A stretch of DNA of 64,000 bases from an uncultured Lachnospiraceae bacterium (GTDB lineage: Bacteria; Bacillota; Clostridia; Lachnospirales; Lachnospiraceae): assembly GCA_910584945.1 (NCBI GenBank), contig CAJUDY010000004.1, forward strand, positions 1 to 64,000, written 5' to 3'. The position numbers and the translations under genes are program-made. Positions 44,952-54,519 of this stretch are shown piece by piece. Position 1 is the stretch's first letter. Each line of letters begins with the position of its first letter. The notes below the pieces were generated by a model. That model worked only from the letters and a program-made list of their open reading frames with translations, did no database searches and had not been told where the DNA came from.

Positions 44952-46791
44952 AAAATTTTTCAGTATTCTGATCATGATGGCCGTGATTTTGTTTATGTTT
45001 CAGTTTACACAGGTCATAAAGGAACAGATCAGCGATTATGACGTCAATCCTTATGCCGCGGAAGAGAAGCTGCCGGATTTTGGCGGACAGGATCAGGAGA
45101 GAAGCGATCGTCCGCCGGAGGGAGAAGACCAAAGCCGCGGGCCGATCGTATACATAGGAGAGGAATCCTTCCGCACGGCTTCCATCGTCCGGCAGTGGTG
45201 TTCCTATACCAAAAGGGATCTGGCCGTATGGGCCCGCGTGCGGGAGGATAGCTGGGAAACGCAGCGCCGGCCGGAGTACATCCTGGTGGATTCGGCCGCG
45301 GTTGACTACGGAAAAGAGACCGGACTTTTGAAGGCCTACGCGGATCAGGGAATCCATCTGATCTTTCTGAACCTTCCGGACGTTTCGGCGGTGGAGTCCA
45401 ACGAGATGCTGAAAGAACTTCTGGGAATTCATCACGTGCAGGCGGAGCAGGTGGAGACGGAAGGAATCCATCTGTTCGGAGATTTTCTGCTGGGCGGCGC
45501 CTACATCTACCGGCCGGAACGGGAGGAAGACAAGAAGCGGCAGGATCTTGCGCTTACGATGCCCTGGTATGTGACCCTGAGCGGCACGAAAACCTATATG
45601 GTGGGAATGCTGGACGAACTGCTGAGAGAGGAACCGGCGAAGAACGAATACTTTCCGGCAGTGATCTGGAGAAACAGTTATCATGACGCCCGGGTCTACG
45701 CGGTAAACGGGGAATATATGTCCGGTTTTACCGGACTTGGCATTTTAAGCGGGATGGTCTACGAGACAGAATCCTACGCGCTGTATCCGGTGGTCAACGC
45801 CCAGAATCTGCTGCTGACCGACTATCCGGTTTTTGCGGAGGAAAACGCGGAGGCGATGGAGCGTATATACAGCCGGCCGCCGAAGGCCGTCCAGCAGGAT
45901 ATCGTATGGCCGTCGCTTTTAAGCACGGTGAGAAGGAGCGGATGGAAACTGACCTGCTTTCTCTCTCCGCAGTATGAGTATCTGGATGAAGCGGAGCCTT
46001 CTCCGGAGAATGTCCGATTTTACCTGCAGCAGTTCCGGGAGAGCAGTGCGGAGGCGGGGCTCTCTCTCCGGCGCCAGGCCGGAATATCCATCCGGGAAAA
46101 ACTTCAAAAAGACGCGGAGTTTTATGCGTCCACCGGAAGCGCTTACCGGTATACGGCGGCCTGCGCCGCCCTGGAGGACATACCGGAACTAAGGGCGGGA
46201 GAGGAGCCGTATGCCGCGGATATAAAGACCGTAGCGTTTCCGGCCAGTGCGGACCGTCCGCTTGTATTCTGTGAAGCGGACGGCCTGACCGGACAGGGAA
46301 TCGTGGGAAATATGAAATCCCACACCTACTCGGAAGATTTGCGGCTTCGGGGGATTGAGACGGCTCTTGGCTATTCCAACATGCAGATTGACATGCATGA
46401 AGTTCTGTGGCCGGAGTCAGAGCAGTCTCACTGGGAGAAGCTGTACGAAAAGGTGTCCAGCAATATGGACACCTATTGGAAGCCCTTCGCCGGATTTGAA
46501 AAGACAACGCTTTCGGAGAGCGGCCGGAGGCTGCGCCTGTTTCAAAACCTTCGTTATATGGACCGCCGGGAGGAGGACCGTATTTTTCTTGACGTGGAAC
46601 AAATGGATGAAGAAAGCTGGTTCCTTCTGCGCACCCATGGGGAAAAGATCGGCAATATACAGGGCGCGGAATATGAAGAACTGGAAAAGGACGCGTATCT
46701 GCTCCATGTGACGGAGGAACACGTGGAAATTGGTCTGGAGCAGGACCGGGGAGTTCTGACGTATACGATGCCGGACGCCAAAAGTGACTGA
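44938..46791 (+). CDS. DUF2194-like extracellular protein, possible PelA-type deacetylase
   Basis: The 617-residue protein has an N-terminal membrane anchor or signal (ILIMMAVILFMFQFTQV), an acidic linker and a long extracellular region. The layout resembles DUF2194 proteins. A flavodoxin-like part (about 70-230) is followed by a region in which DGLTGQGIVGNMKSHTYS and NMQIDMHEVLWPE suggest a polysaccharide-deacetylase-like fold. In Pel systems PelA deacetylates the polymer; equivalence here is inferred from position. It overlaps the previous gene by 14 bp. Confidence 0.6.
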   Translation: MVSFRKFFSILIMMAVILFMFQFTQVIKEQISDYDVNPYAAEEKLPDFGGQDQERSDRPPEGEDQSRGPIVYIGEESFRTASIVRQWCSYTKRDLAVWARVREDSWETQRRPEYILVDSAAVDYGKETGLLKAYADQGIHLIFLNLPDVSAVESNEMLKELLGIHHVQAEQVETEGIHLFGDFLLGGAYIYRPEREEDKKRQDLALTMPWYVTLSGTKTYMVGMLDELLREEPAKNEYFPAVIWRNSYHDARVYAVNGEYMSGFTGLGILSGMVYETESYALYPVVNAQNLLLTDYPVFAEENAEAMERIYSRPPKAVQQDIVWPSLLSTVRRSGWKLTCFLSPQYEYLDEAEPSPENVRFYLQQFRESSAEAGLSLRRQAGISIREKLQKDAEFYASTGSAYRYTAACAALEDIPELRAGEEPYAADIKTVAFPASADRPLVFCEADGLTGQGIVGNMKSHTYSEDLRLRGIETALGYSNMQIDMHEVLWPESEQSHWEKLYEKVSSNMDTYWKPFAGFEKTTLSESGRRLRLFQNLRYMDRREEDRIFLDVEQMDEESWFLLRTHGEKIGNIQGAEYEELEKDAYLLHVTEEHVEIGLEQDRGVLTYTMPDAKSD

Positions 46792-46804
46792 GAGGGAGAG
46801 GAAG

Positions 46805-47194
46805 ATGGGAACAGGTATGATATTGCGCCTGGTTATGGTGCTGACAGGAGTTGTTCTTATGGGGGCCACGCTGTTGTCTCTGGCCAGAAGAAAGATGACC
46901 GAATCGTTTGCGCTTACCTGGGGGATGATCGGAGCGGCTTTTATATTTTCGGGCGTTCTCCTGCGGCCGGTGGAATGGAACCGGTATCTGAGCGGCGCGG
47001 GTCTGACGCTTATGGGGACGATCGGATTCTGTATGATATTCGGCGCGTATTTTATGAGTGTCCGGGTATCGGAACTGATGCGGAGAAATCTGGAACTGGC
47101 GATGCAGGTGGCCCTGGTAAAGCAGGAACTGGAAGAATTAAAGAAACAGGAGGATGCAATGGAACGGAGCAGGAAAGAGGAAACGCTCTCATGA
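46805..47194 (+). CDS. DUF2304 membrane protein
   Basis: The 129-residue protein has three membrane helices (about 3-22, 33-50 and 62-84) and a C-terminal helix rich in E, L and Q. RKMTESFALTWGMIGAAFI matches the DUF2304 pattern. DUF2304 proteins accompany polyprenyl-phosphate GT2 enzymes in glycan clusters, as here (48416). ATG 46805 follows AGAGGGAGAGG. It overlaps the next gene by 4 bp. Confidence 0.75.
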   Translation: MGTGMILRLVMVLTGVVLMGATLLSLARRKMTESFALTWGMIGAAFIFSGVLLRPVEWNRYLSGAGLTLMGTIGFCMIFGAYFMSVRVSELMRRNLELAMQVALVKQELEELKKQEDAMERSRKEETLS

Positions 47195-48393
47195 AAGAGA
47201 TACTGGTTGTGATCAATACGCTTGGGCGCGCGGGAGCAGAGACGGCTCTGATGGAACTTCTGCGGCGTCTGGACCAAAACGGCTGTCATGTCTCGCTGTA
47301 TGTGCTGATGAATCAGGGAGAGATGGTCCGGGAGCTTCCGGAGCATGTGGATCTTCTGAACCGCCGATATGACGACAGCCCTGTCCTGAGCAAAGAAGGC
47401 CGCAGGCGTCTGTGGGGAAAAGTGTTTTCGGCCATGTGGAGGCACGGGGCAGTGTTTAAGAATCTTCCCTATCTGATCAAAAACGCCGCGATCATGCGGA
47501 AAAACGGAAGACTGCTGCCGGATAAGCTTCTCTGGAGGGTTTTGTCAGACGGAGGGCAAAAGACGAACGTTTCCTATGATCTGGCAGTTGCGTTCCTGGA
47601 AGGCGGTTCCGCATACTATGTGGCGGATCATGTGCAGGCGGCGAAAAAGGCAGTCTTCTTTCACGTAGACTATCTGCAGGCCGGATATGCCAGAGCGCTG
47701 GACCGGGACTGTTATCTTCGGTATGACCGGATCTTTCCGGTGTCAGACGAGGTAAAAGCTTCTTTTCTTCAGGTATATCCGGAGTGCGCGGAGCGGACCG
47801 AAGTATTTCACAATATGGTGAATCCAAAGCGGATCAGAGAGAAAGCAGAGCTTCCGGGAGGCTTTGCCGATCCGTTTGACGGGAAGCGGATTCTGACCGT
47901 GGGAAGGCTGACCGCCCAGAAGGCGCTGGAACTGTCCATAGAAGCCATGAGACTTCTAAAGGACGCCGGGGAGCCGGTAAGATGGTATGTGCTGGGCGAC
48001 GGCGACCGCCGGGCGGAACTGGAAGAAAAGATCCGCGCGCTGGGTCTGGAAGAAGATTTTCTGCTTTTGGGAGCGGTGGACAATCCGTATCCGTATATGA
48101 AGCAGGCGGATCTTTATGTGCACGCCAGCCGCTTTGAGGGAAAGAGCATTGCGATCCAGGAGGCGCAGATTCTGGGGAAAGCCATCCTGGTATCGGACTG
48201 CAGCGGAAACCGGGAACAGGTGAATCCCGGAACGGACGGAATGATCTGCAGCCTTACTCCGGAGAGTATCTTTGCAGAAATCCGGACGCTTCTTCTGGAC
48301 GAAAGCAAAAGAGCCCGCCTGGGAGCGGCTGCGGCGCTTCGAAAACAGACAGAAGAATCCGAACTGGAAAAGCTGCTTTTTTTATTGAAATAG
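47191..48393 (+). CDS. GT4 glycosyltransferase
   Basis: The 400-residue GT-B protein starts EILVVINTLGRAGAETALMEL. Its core is ILTVGRLTAQKALELSIEAM, followed by YVLGDGDRRAELE and the donor-site motif HASRFEGKSIAIQEAQILGK. It adds a sugar from a nucleotide donor to the growing glycan in the cytoplasm. ATG 47191 overlaps the DUF2304 stop. The open frame upstream to 46975 lies within the DUF2304 gene and lacks a start signal. Confidence 0.85.
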   Translation: MKEILVVINTLGRAGAETALMELLRRLDQNGCHVSLYVLMNQGEMVRELPEHVDLLNRRYDDSPVLSKEGRRRLWGKVFSAMWRHGAVFKNLPYLIKNAAIMRKNGRLLPDKLLWRVLSDGGQKTNVSYDLAVAFLEGGSAYYVADHVQAAKKAVFFHVDYLQAGYARALDRDCYLRYDRIFPVSDEVKASFLQVYPECAERTEVFHNMVNPKRIREKAELPGGFADPFDGKRILTVGRLTAQKALELSIEAMRLLKDAGEPVRWYVLGDGDRRAELEEKIRALGLEEDFLLLGAVDNPYPYMKQADLYVHASRFEGKSIAIQEAQILGKAILVSDCSGNREQVNPGTDGMICSLTPESIFAEIRTLLLDESKRARLGAAAALRKQTEESELEKLLFLLK

Positions 48394-48415
48394 GTGAAAA
48401 AGAAGGAGAGAACGC

Positions 48416-49177
48416 GTGGAGAGGAAAGCACTGTTGATCATCATCCCTGCTTACAATGAAGAAAAAAATCTGGAAGCTTTCCTAAAGCAACTGTATCAGA
48501 CGAAGATCCGCCAGATCGCGGATATCCTCATCGTGGACGATGCGTCTTTAGACGACACCGGGAAGATCGCCCGCCGCATGGGATGCATCGTTGTGACGCA
48601 TATCTATAATATGGGTTATGGGAGCGGGCTCCAGGTGGGATACAAGTATGCGGTGGAAAAAGGATACGACTATGTGATTCAGATGGACGGAGACGGGCAG
48701 CACGACGCCTGCAACGCAGAGCTTCTGTATGAAAAACTAAAAGAAGGACAGAGCGACATCATACTTGGCTCCCGGTTTTTAAAGGGAAGCAGGGCCTATC
48801 CGATTTCGGCAGTGAAAAAAACGGCCTATGTACTGTTTCGCTTTTTGATCCGGGTCGGTACAGGAAGACGGATTATGGACCCGACCACCGGTCTTCAGGC
48901 GATGAACCGGAGGGTATTTTCCTTTTACGCCGGTTTTAATCATTTTGACGATCAATATCCGGATGCAAATATGCTGATGCAGATGCTGTTGCTCGGATAC
49001 CAGGTGGCGGAAGTACCCTCGGTCATGCATGAGCGGACCGAAGGGGTCAGCATGCATTCCGGATTCAAGCCGGTCATCTATATGTTCCGGATGATGTTCT
49101 CGATTCTGGCGGTGTGGGTCCGGGTCAGGATGTTTCATATGGATGCAGGGAGGGCGGATGGGACGATTATTCCATAA
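48416..49177 (+). CDS. GT2 glycosyltransferase (polyprenyl-phosphate sugar synthase-like)
   Basis: The 253-residue protein has LIIIPAYNEEKNLEAFL, IVDDASLDDT, YNMGYGSGLQVGYKYA, the metal-site QMDGDGQHD and ILGSRFLKG. This is the pattern of dolichyl/polyprenyl-phosphate mannose or glucose synthases. No C-terminal membrane helices are present; the DUF2304 protein may fill that role. GTG 48416 follows AAGGAG at 9 bp. Its end overlaps the next gene by 20 bp. Confidence 0.85.
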   Translation: MERKALLIIIPAYNEEKNLEAFLKQLYQTKIRQIADILIVDDASLDDTGKIARRMGCIVVTHIYNMGYGSGLQVGYKYAVEKGYDYVIQMDGDGQHDACNAELLYEKLKEGQSDIILGSRFLKGSRAYPISAVKKTAYVLFRFLIRVGTGRRIMDPTTGLQAMNRRVFSFYAGFNHFDDQYPDANMLMQMLLLGYQVAEVPSVMHERTEGVSMHSGFKPVIYMFRMMFSILAVWVRVRMFHMDAGRADGTIIP

Positions 49178-50468
49178 AAAATATTTTCAGAAAGGGGATC
49201 TGCGGGAAGATACCGGTACGCTGAAAAATCCCGCGAGAGGGTGGTACCGGATATACACGTTTCCGGCAGAGCAGGAGCCGGATCTAAGAGCCTGTGAACC
49301 GTGCCTTCATCCGGAGGATACGCTGGTTTTTGTCTTTGTGGACATTGGCGGCTTTCGGGACCGGGAGCTTGATGGGGAAGCGCTCGGCAGGATCGCACGT
49401 ATTCTGGATTATTTCTCCCAAAAAGGCTGCGACTGTATCGTAAGGATCGCCTACGATCATGAAGGAAAGGCCATGGAGCGGGAGCCTCTTTTCTTCGGGC
49501 AGGTACGACGGCATCTGGAACAGCTGGGGGAGATTCTGCAAAAATACGCGGAGCACATCTTTGTGTGGCAGGGAATGCTGGCGGGAAACTGGGGGGAGAT
49601 GCATACTTCCAGATACCTGTCCAAAGAGCGGCTTGTGCAGATGGCGGAAATTCTGAGGCGTTTCCGGGGGACGCAGACCTGGCTGGCCGTCCGGCGGCCG
49701 ATGTACTGGAGGATGCTTCACGGGGAAACGGCGGAAAACGGCGGGGAGGAGCCCCTGGATATGGGAATCTTCGACGACGGCATCTTTGGCTCCGCAAGCC
49801 ATCTGGGCACTTTTGGCGTGGACCGAAGGGAACAGGTATCCTGGGAGCACGCCTGGAGCAGAGAAGAAGAACTGGCGTTCTTAAACATGCTGGGAGACCG
49901 GGCGCCTGCGGGAGGAGAGGCCGTATACGGCGGAAATGATACAAAAAAGCGGTCCGCCGGACAGATCATCCGGGAACTGAGGCAGATGCAGATCACATAT
50001 CTGAACCGGGATTATGACCGGCGGATTCTGGAGAAATGGAAGCGGCAGCGCTGTCTTGTACCGGGCGTGTGGGCAGGAAAAAGTTTGTATGATTATATCG
50101 GCGCCCATCTGGGATACCGCTTCCTGGTTCGGAACGTTCGTTTTGTACGGACAGACCGCGCGGGCGGGGGGCTTGCAGAGATCAGAATACAGAATACCGG
50201 TTTTGCCGGGTATTATCAGAACGCAGAGCTTTATCTGGAATGCAGAAAAGCAGGGGCCCCGGCGCGCCGGGCGGAGCCGGCATACCAGATGAAAGGCTGG
50301 AAAAGCGGCGAGATACGCAGGTTTTCCTGGATGGTGGAAGCAGGGACGGAAGAACTGCTGCTGACGGCCGAACGGACAAAGGATCAGACGCGGATTTGCT
50401 TTGCCAACAAATCCGACGCAGAGGGAAAAGTAAGGCTTGGATCAATGACGGAGGCGCCTGAATCATGA
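49158..50468 (+). CDS. DUF4874/DUF4832 protein, no signal peptide
   Basis: The 436-residue protein has the DUF4874 start TLKNPARGWYRIYTF, a barrel-like stretch with VFVFVDIGGFRDRELDGEAL and WQGMLAGNWGEMHTSRYL, and the DUF4832 end LYDYIGAHLGYRFLVRNVRF. These domains resemble a glycoside-hydrolase barrel plus a beta domain and occur in surface-glycan clusters. Activity is unproven. The lipoprotein encoded next is its paralogue. ATG 49158 follows GGGAGG; ATG 49143 is the alternative. Confidence 0.75.
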   Translation: MGRLFHKKYFQKGDLREDTGTLKNPARGWYRIYTFPAEQEPDLRACEPCLHPEDTLVFVFVDIGGFRDRELDGEALGRIARILDYFSQKGCDCIVRIAYDHEGKAMEREPLFFGQVRRHLEQLGEILQKYAEHIFVWQGMLAGNWGEMHTSRYLSKERLVQMAEILRRFRGTQTWLAVRRPMYWRMLHGETAENGGEEPLDMGIFDDGIFGSASHLGTFGVDRREQVSWEHAWSREEELAFLNMLGDRAPAGGEAVYGGNDTKKRSAGQIIRELRQMQITYLNRDYDRRILEKWKRQRCLVPGVWAGKSLYDYIGAHLGYRFLVRNVRFVRTDRAGGGLAEIRIQNTGFAGYYQNAELYLECRKAGAPARRAEPAYQMKGWKSGEIRRFSWMVEAGTEELLLTAERTKDQTRICFANKSDAEGKVRLGSMTEAPES

Positions 50469-51970
50469 AGAAAAAAAGCGGACATACCAGAGTTCTGCAA
50501 GTTCTTTTGCTGTCGGGACTCCTGCTGTCAACCGCAGGCTGCGGGAAAAATCCGGAAGCAAAGGGGACGCATTATGATGCGGTTGTGTCAAGCGAAACGT
50601 TTACCGAGTCTTCCCGGGCGCTTCGGAATCCCAACCGGGGCTTCTACCACATGAACGGCTTTGTCTTAGGGGATGAGGATACGGATTACCGGGAGGACGT
50701 GGCGCGCAGATTCTGCAGGGACGAAGAGACGAGTCTTACCCTGATTGAAGTGAATCTGCGGGAATACCGGGACCGGATGATTTCGGAAGAAGGGCTTGAG
50801 AATCTGAGAAGGCTGTTCGCGGCGCTTGAAAAGACCGGCAAGCAGATGATTCTGCGCTTTCTGTATGACTGGGACGGAACGAGCCTGGAGACGGAGCCGG
50901 AGTCGCGGGAAACGATTCTGGGACATATGGAACAGATCGGACCGCTGGCGTCAGAATACAAAGATCAGATTTTTGTAATACAGGGCCTGTTCATCGGAAA
51001 TGTAGGAGAGATGCACGGGTCAAAATATCTGGAACCGGAAGATACCCGGGTTCTGGCGGCAAAGCTTTCGGAAGTAATGGCGGAAGAGATCTATCTGGCG
51101 GTTCGCACGCCGGCGCATTGGCGCAGAATCACGCAGACGGCGGACCCGGGCCAGGTCAGAAGAGGGGACGGAAAGCTCTCCTCCCGTCTGGGACTCTATA
51201 ATGACGGGATGCTGGGAAGCGGAAACGATACCGGAACGTACGGAGCCGGGACGATGGAAGAAGACGGACCTTATGTCAACTGGAAGCGGGAAGAGGAACT
51301 GGCATTTCAGAATGTTCTCTGCAGGCAGACTCCGCTGGGCGGAGAGGTGATTCTTGACAACCCCTATAACGACTTGGAGCATGCGCTGCAGGATTTGTCT
51401 GCTACGCATGTGACGTATTTAAACTGGGATCATGACAGCAGCGTACTGGAAAAGTGGGCGGCATCGGTGATATCCGAAGAGAGCTGTTACGACGGGATGG
51501 ACGGACTGTCTTATATCGAGCGGCGTCTGGGTTACCGGCTGGTGCTCAGAGAGGCAAGACTTTCTTATCTGCCGGAGAAGGAAGCCCTGCAGGCGGCGGT
51601 GCTGGTGCAGAATGTCGGCTTTGCGCCGATCTATAAGGAGGCTGCGGTCCATATCCGGCTGTATCATGGGGAGAGCGAAACCGTGTTGTCCGTGCCGGTC
51701 AAGCAGGAGATTCGGGATCTGGCAGGCGGGATGCAGGCGGAGGAGACTTTGCTGCTGCAGACCGAGATTCCGGTGAAAGGCATGCCGCCGGGGAGCTGGT
51801 CTGTATATCTGGATGTGACAGACCGCGCTTTGGGACAGCGGATTTTATTTGGAAATGAACAGGACCCGGAAGAATATGGATACCGGGTGGGGCGGATGGA
51901 ACTGACCGGATGGAGCGCTGGCAGAGAAAAGAGCAGACGGGGAGATGAAACAGATGGAACAGCTGATTGA
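50465..51970 (+). CDS. DUF4874/DUF4832 lipoprotein
   Basis: The 501-residue protein has a lipoprotein signal (LLLSGLLLSTAGC, C26). NPNRGFYHMNGFVLGD follows, then a barrel-like region with FVIQGLFIGNVGEMHGSKYL and the DUF4832 tail YIERRLGYRLVLREARL. It is the exported paralogue of the preceding protein: same domain order, about 60 residues longer, and anchored to the outer side of the membrane. It could modify or trim the polysaccharide outside the cell. The start overlaps the previous stop by 4 bp. Confidence 0.75.
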   Translation: MKKKSGHTRVLQVLLLSGLLLSTAGCGKNPEAKGTHYDAVVSSETFTESSRALRNPNRGFYHMNGFVLGDEDTDYREDVARRFCRDEETSLTLIEVNLREYRDRMISEEGLENLRRLFAALEKTGKQMILRFLYDWDGTSLETEPESRETILGHMEQIGPLASEYKDQIFVIQGLFIGNVGEMHGSKYLEPEDTRVLAAKLSEVMAEEIYLAVRTPAHWRRITQTADPGQVRRGDGKLSSRLGLYNDGMLGSGNDTGTYGAGTMEEDGPYVNWKREEELAFQNVLCRQTPLGGEVILDNPYNDLEHALQDLSATHVTYLNWDHDSSVLEKWAASVISEESCYDGMDGLSYIERRLGYRLVLREARLSYLPEKEALQAAVLVQNVGFAPIYKEAAVHIRLYHGESETVLSVPVKQEIRDLAGGMQAEETLLLQTEIPVKGMPPGSWSVYLDVTDRALGQRILFGNEQDPEEYGYRVGRMELTGWSAGREKSRRGDETDGTAD

Positions 51971-52955
51971 TTTTGTGATTACCTGGGTAGACGGACAGGA
52001 CGAAGCCTGGCGAAGGCAGAGAGCGGAATATGAAAACCATGAGGGGGAAGATAATACAGAGTGCAGATATCGGGACTGGGGACTCTTAAAATACTGGTTT
52101 CGGGGTGTGGAGCAATTCGCGCCGTGGGTGCGCAGAATCCATTTTATTACCTGGGGGCATCTTCCGCCATGGCTGAATACGGAACATCCGAAGCTGCATA
52201 TTGTGCGTCATGAAGATTATATTCCGGGAGAATTTCTTCCTGTTTTCAACAGCAATGTTCTTGAGATCTATATGCATCGCATAGAAGGCCTGGCGGAACA
52301 CTTTGTATATTTTAATGACGATTATTATATTACCAGGCCGGTGAAGCCTTCAAACTTTTTCCGCAGAGGAAAACCGTGCGATCTGCTGGCCTTCCAGCCA
52401 GTAGTGGCGAACCCGCGTAATCCGGTGATGTCACATCTGTACTTGAACGATATACTGGTTTTGTGTAAATATTTTAAAAAGCGCAAAAATGTATGCAGGC
52501 ATCCGTGGGACTATTTTCATCCCGGGTATCCGCCGCTCTATTTCTTTTATAATCTGCTGGAGATGTGTTTTCCGCTGTATACGGGACTGTATATCGTACA
52601 CGGACCGTCTCCATTTTGTAAAGAGACTTTTGCAGAACTGTGGAAAAGAGAAGAAATACTTCTGAAGCAAATGTCCCGAAATCGCTTTCGCAGCAACCAT
52701 GATATTACCATCTGTATGTTTCGGGGGTGGCAGATGCTTTCGGGCGGATTCCATGCTAAGAATGTGCAAAAAGATCTGGTGTATAGAGAAATCGGAAAAG
52801 ATAATCTTGAACTGATTCGGAGTATTCAGCGCCCTAAGAGCAGGATTCTGTGTATCAATGACGCGCCGTTTACCGGAGATGAAGACCAGCTCCGCAGAGA
52901 ACTTCAGGAGGCTTTTCACAGTCTGCTGCCGAAAAGCTCCGCGTATGAACGATAA
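51954..52955 (+). CDS. Stealth-family sugar-phosphate transferase
   Basis: The 333-residue protein shows the Stealth conserved regions: CR1 DFVITWVDGQDEAW (residues 6-19), CR2 FRGVEQFAPWVRRIHFITWG with LPPWLN, and CR3/CR4 including YFNDDYYITRP and SNHDITICMF. Stealth proteins transfer hexose-1-phosphate to capsule sugars and so make phosphodiester-linked glycans. The polymer of this operon may therefore carry phosphate. ATG 51954 (GGGGAG, 9 bp) is preferred over 51945. Confidence 0.85.
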   Translation: MEQLIDFVITWVDGQDEAWRRQRAEYENHEGEDNTECRYRDWGLLKYWFRGVEQFAPWVRRIHFITWGHLPPWLNTEHPKLHIVRHEDYIPGEFLPVFNSNVLEIYMHRIEGLAEHFVYFNDDYYITRPVKPSNFFRRGKPCDLLAFQPVVANPRNPVMSHLYLNDILVLCKYFKKRKNVCRHPWDYFHPGYPPLYFFYNLLEMCFPLYTGLYIVHGPSPFCKETFAELWKREEILLKQMSRNRFRSNHDITICMFRGWQMLSGGFHAKNVQKDLVYREIGKDNLELIRSIQRPKSRILCINDAPFTGDEDQLRRELQEAFHSLLPKSSAYER

Positions 52956-52971
52956 ATTCGGAGGCGAGGAA

Positions 52972-54513
52972 ATGGAAAAGAGCAGAACAGAGTATTCGGC
53001 CAGAAATACGACGGTAGCCATGGCGGCGAGGGCGGCGGCGATACTGGCGGGATTCGCTGCCAGAGTCGTATTTACCCACACGCTCAGTCAGGATTATGTG
53101 GGAGTCAACGGACTGTTTTCGGATATTCTGAATGTTCTGGCCCTGTCAGAGCTCGGCGCCGGCACGGCGATCACTTACGCGCTGTACCGTCCGATTGCCG
53201 AGGGAGATATTGAAAAACAAAAATCTCTGATGCGGATGTTTCGGAGTTTTTACCGGATCGTGGCAGCGCTTGTGCTGGGGCTGGGGCTTCTGGTCGTTCC
53301 TTTTATGAACGTCCTGATCAAAAATCAGCCCCGGATCGAACACCTGTATCTGATTTATCTCCTGTATCTCCTGAATTCGGTGCTGTCATACCTGATGGTG
53401 TATAAGCGGACGCTGGTGGACGCCCATCAGCTTGGATATATCGGCGTCCTTTACCAGACAGGGAGCTGGATTCTCCAGAATGTTCTGCAGATACTGGTAC
53501 TCCTTCTGAGCAGGAATTTTATTCTGTTTGTGGGAATGATGATTTTATGCACCCTGCTGAATAACGCGGCTATTTCCAGAAAAGCGGACCGGCTGTATCC
53601 CTACCTCAGAGACCGGACGGTACAGAGACTGCCGGTTTCGGAACAAAAAGAAATCTTCCGGAATATCCGCGCCATGCTGATGCACAAGATTGGCGCCGTG
53701 ATGGTAAATAATACAGACAACCTGCTGCTGTCTTCTCTGGTAGGAATTGTCAGCAACAGCCGGTATTCTAACTATTATCTGATGATCGGCTCCGTCCGGC
53801 AGGTGCTGAACCAGATGTTTCAGGGCGTCACCGCCAGCGTGGGGAACCTGGGCGTTGAAAACGACCGTGAGCGGATGCGAAAAATCTTTGAAGCGGCATT
53901 CTTTCTGGATCAGTGGATGTTCGGCGTTGCGGCCATCTGTATTTTTGAAGTGGTCGACCTCTTTGCGGGCCTTTGTTTCGGCGCGGAATATGTGTTCTCC
54001 AGGAATGTGACCCTGGTTTTGTGTCTGAACTTTTACCTGACCGGTCTGCGCCAGGCGGCGCTGGTATTCCGGGATTCTCTGGGGATCTTCTGGTATGACC
54101 GCTATAAATCGCTGGCGGAAGCGGCGGTGAATCTGATCGTATCGGTGATACTTGGCAGGCGGTTCGGCACGGCCGGAATCTTTCTCGGCACGCTGGTGAG
54201 CACCGTGACGACTTCTCTGTGGATGGAACCCTATATGCTGTACCGGTACGGCCTGAAATGTTCTCCGTGGAAATGCTTTTGCCGTTATGGATATTATACG
54301 CTGGTTACCTTTTCCCTGTGGTACGCCGCGGACCTCCTCTGCCGGAACATGTCCGGACCTCCTCTGGCTGTCTGCGGGAAGCGGGGGACCCTCTGCTTTC
54401 TGATGGTCAACGGAGCATATTTACTGCTGTATCACCGCACCGGGGAATTCCGCCTGCTGGCGGAAAAGGGAATACAAATCCTGAAAAAACGATTATACCA
54501 GAAGTGGAGATAG
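52972..54513 (+). CDS. Wzx-like polysaccharide flippase (MATE/MOP superfamily)
   Basis: The 513-residue membrane protein has about 12-14 helices. The N-terminal stretch NTTVAMAARAAAILAGFAAR and LSQDYVGVNGLFSDILNVLA is typical of Firmicute O-antigen/teuronic flippases, as are SNSRYSNYYLMIGSV and LCLNFYLTGLRQ. It moves lipid-linked glycan across the membrane. The operon thus contains two flippases, this one and PelG. ATG 52972 follows GGAGGCGAGG; the frame is open from 52858 but would overlap the Stealth gene. Confidence 0.85.
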   Translation: MEKSRTEYSARNTTVAMAARAAAILAGFAARVVFTHTLSQDYVGVNGLFSDILNVLALSELGAGTAITYALYRPIAEGDIEKQKSLMRMFRSFYRIVAALVLGLGLLVVPFMNVLIKNQPRIEHLYLIYLLYLLNSVLSYLMVYKRTLVDAHQLGYIGVLYQTGSWILQNVLQILVLLLSRNFILFVGMMILCTLLNNAAISRKADRLYPYLRDRTVQRLPVSEQKEIFRNIRAMLMHKIGAVMVNNTDNLLLSSLVGIVSNSRYSNYYLMIGSVRQVLNQMFQGVTASVGNLGVENDRERMRKIFEAAFFLDQWMFGVAAICIFEVVDLFAGLCFGAEYVFSRNVTLVLCLNFYLTGLRQAALVFRDSLGIFWYDRYKSLAEAAVNLIVSVILGRRFGTAGIFLGTLVSTVTTSLWMEPYMLYRYGLKCSPWKCFCRYGYYTLVTFSLWYAADLLCRNMSGPPLAVCGKRGTLCFLMVNGAYLLLYHRTGEFRLLAEKGIQILKKRLYQKWR

Positions 54514-54519
54514 AGAAAG

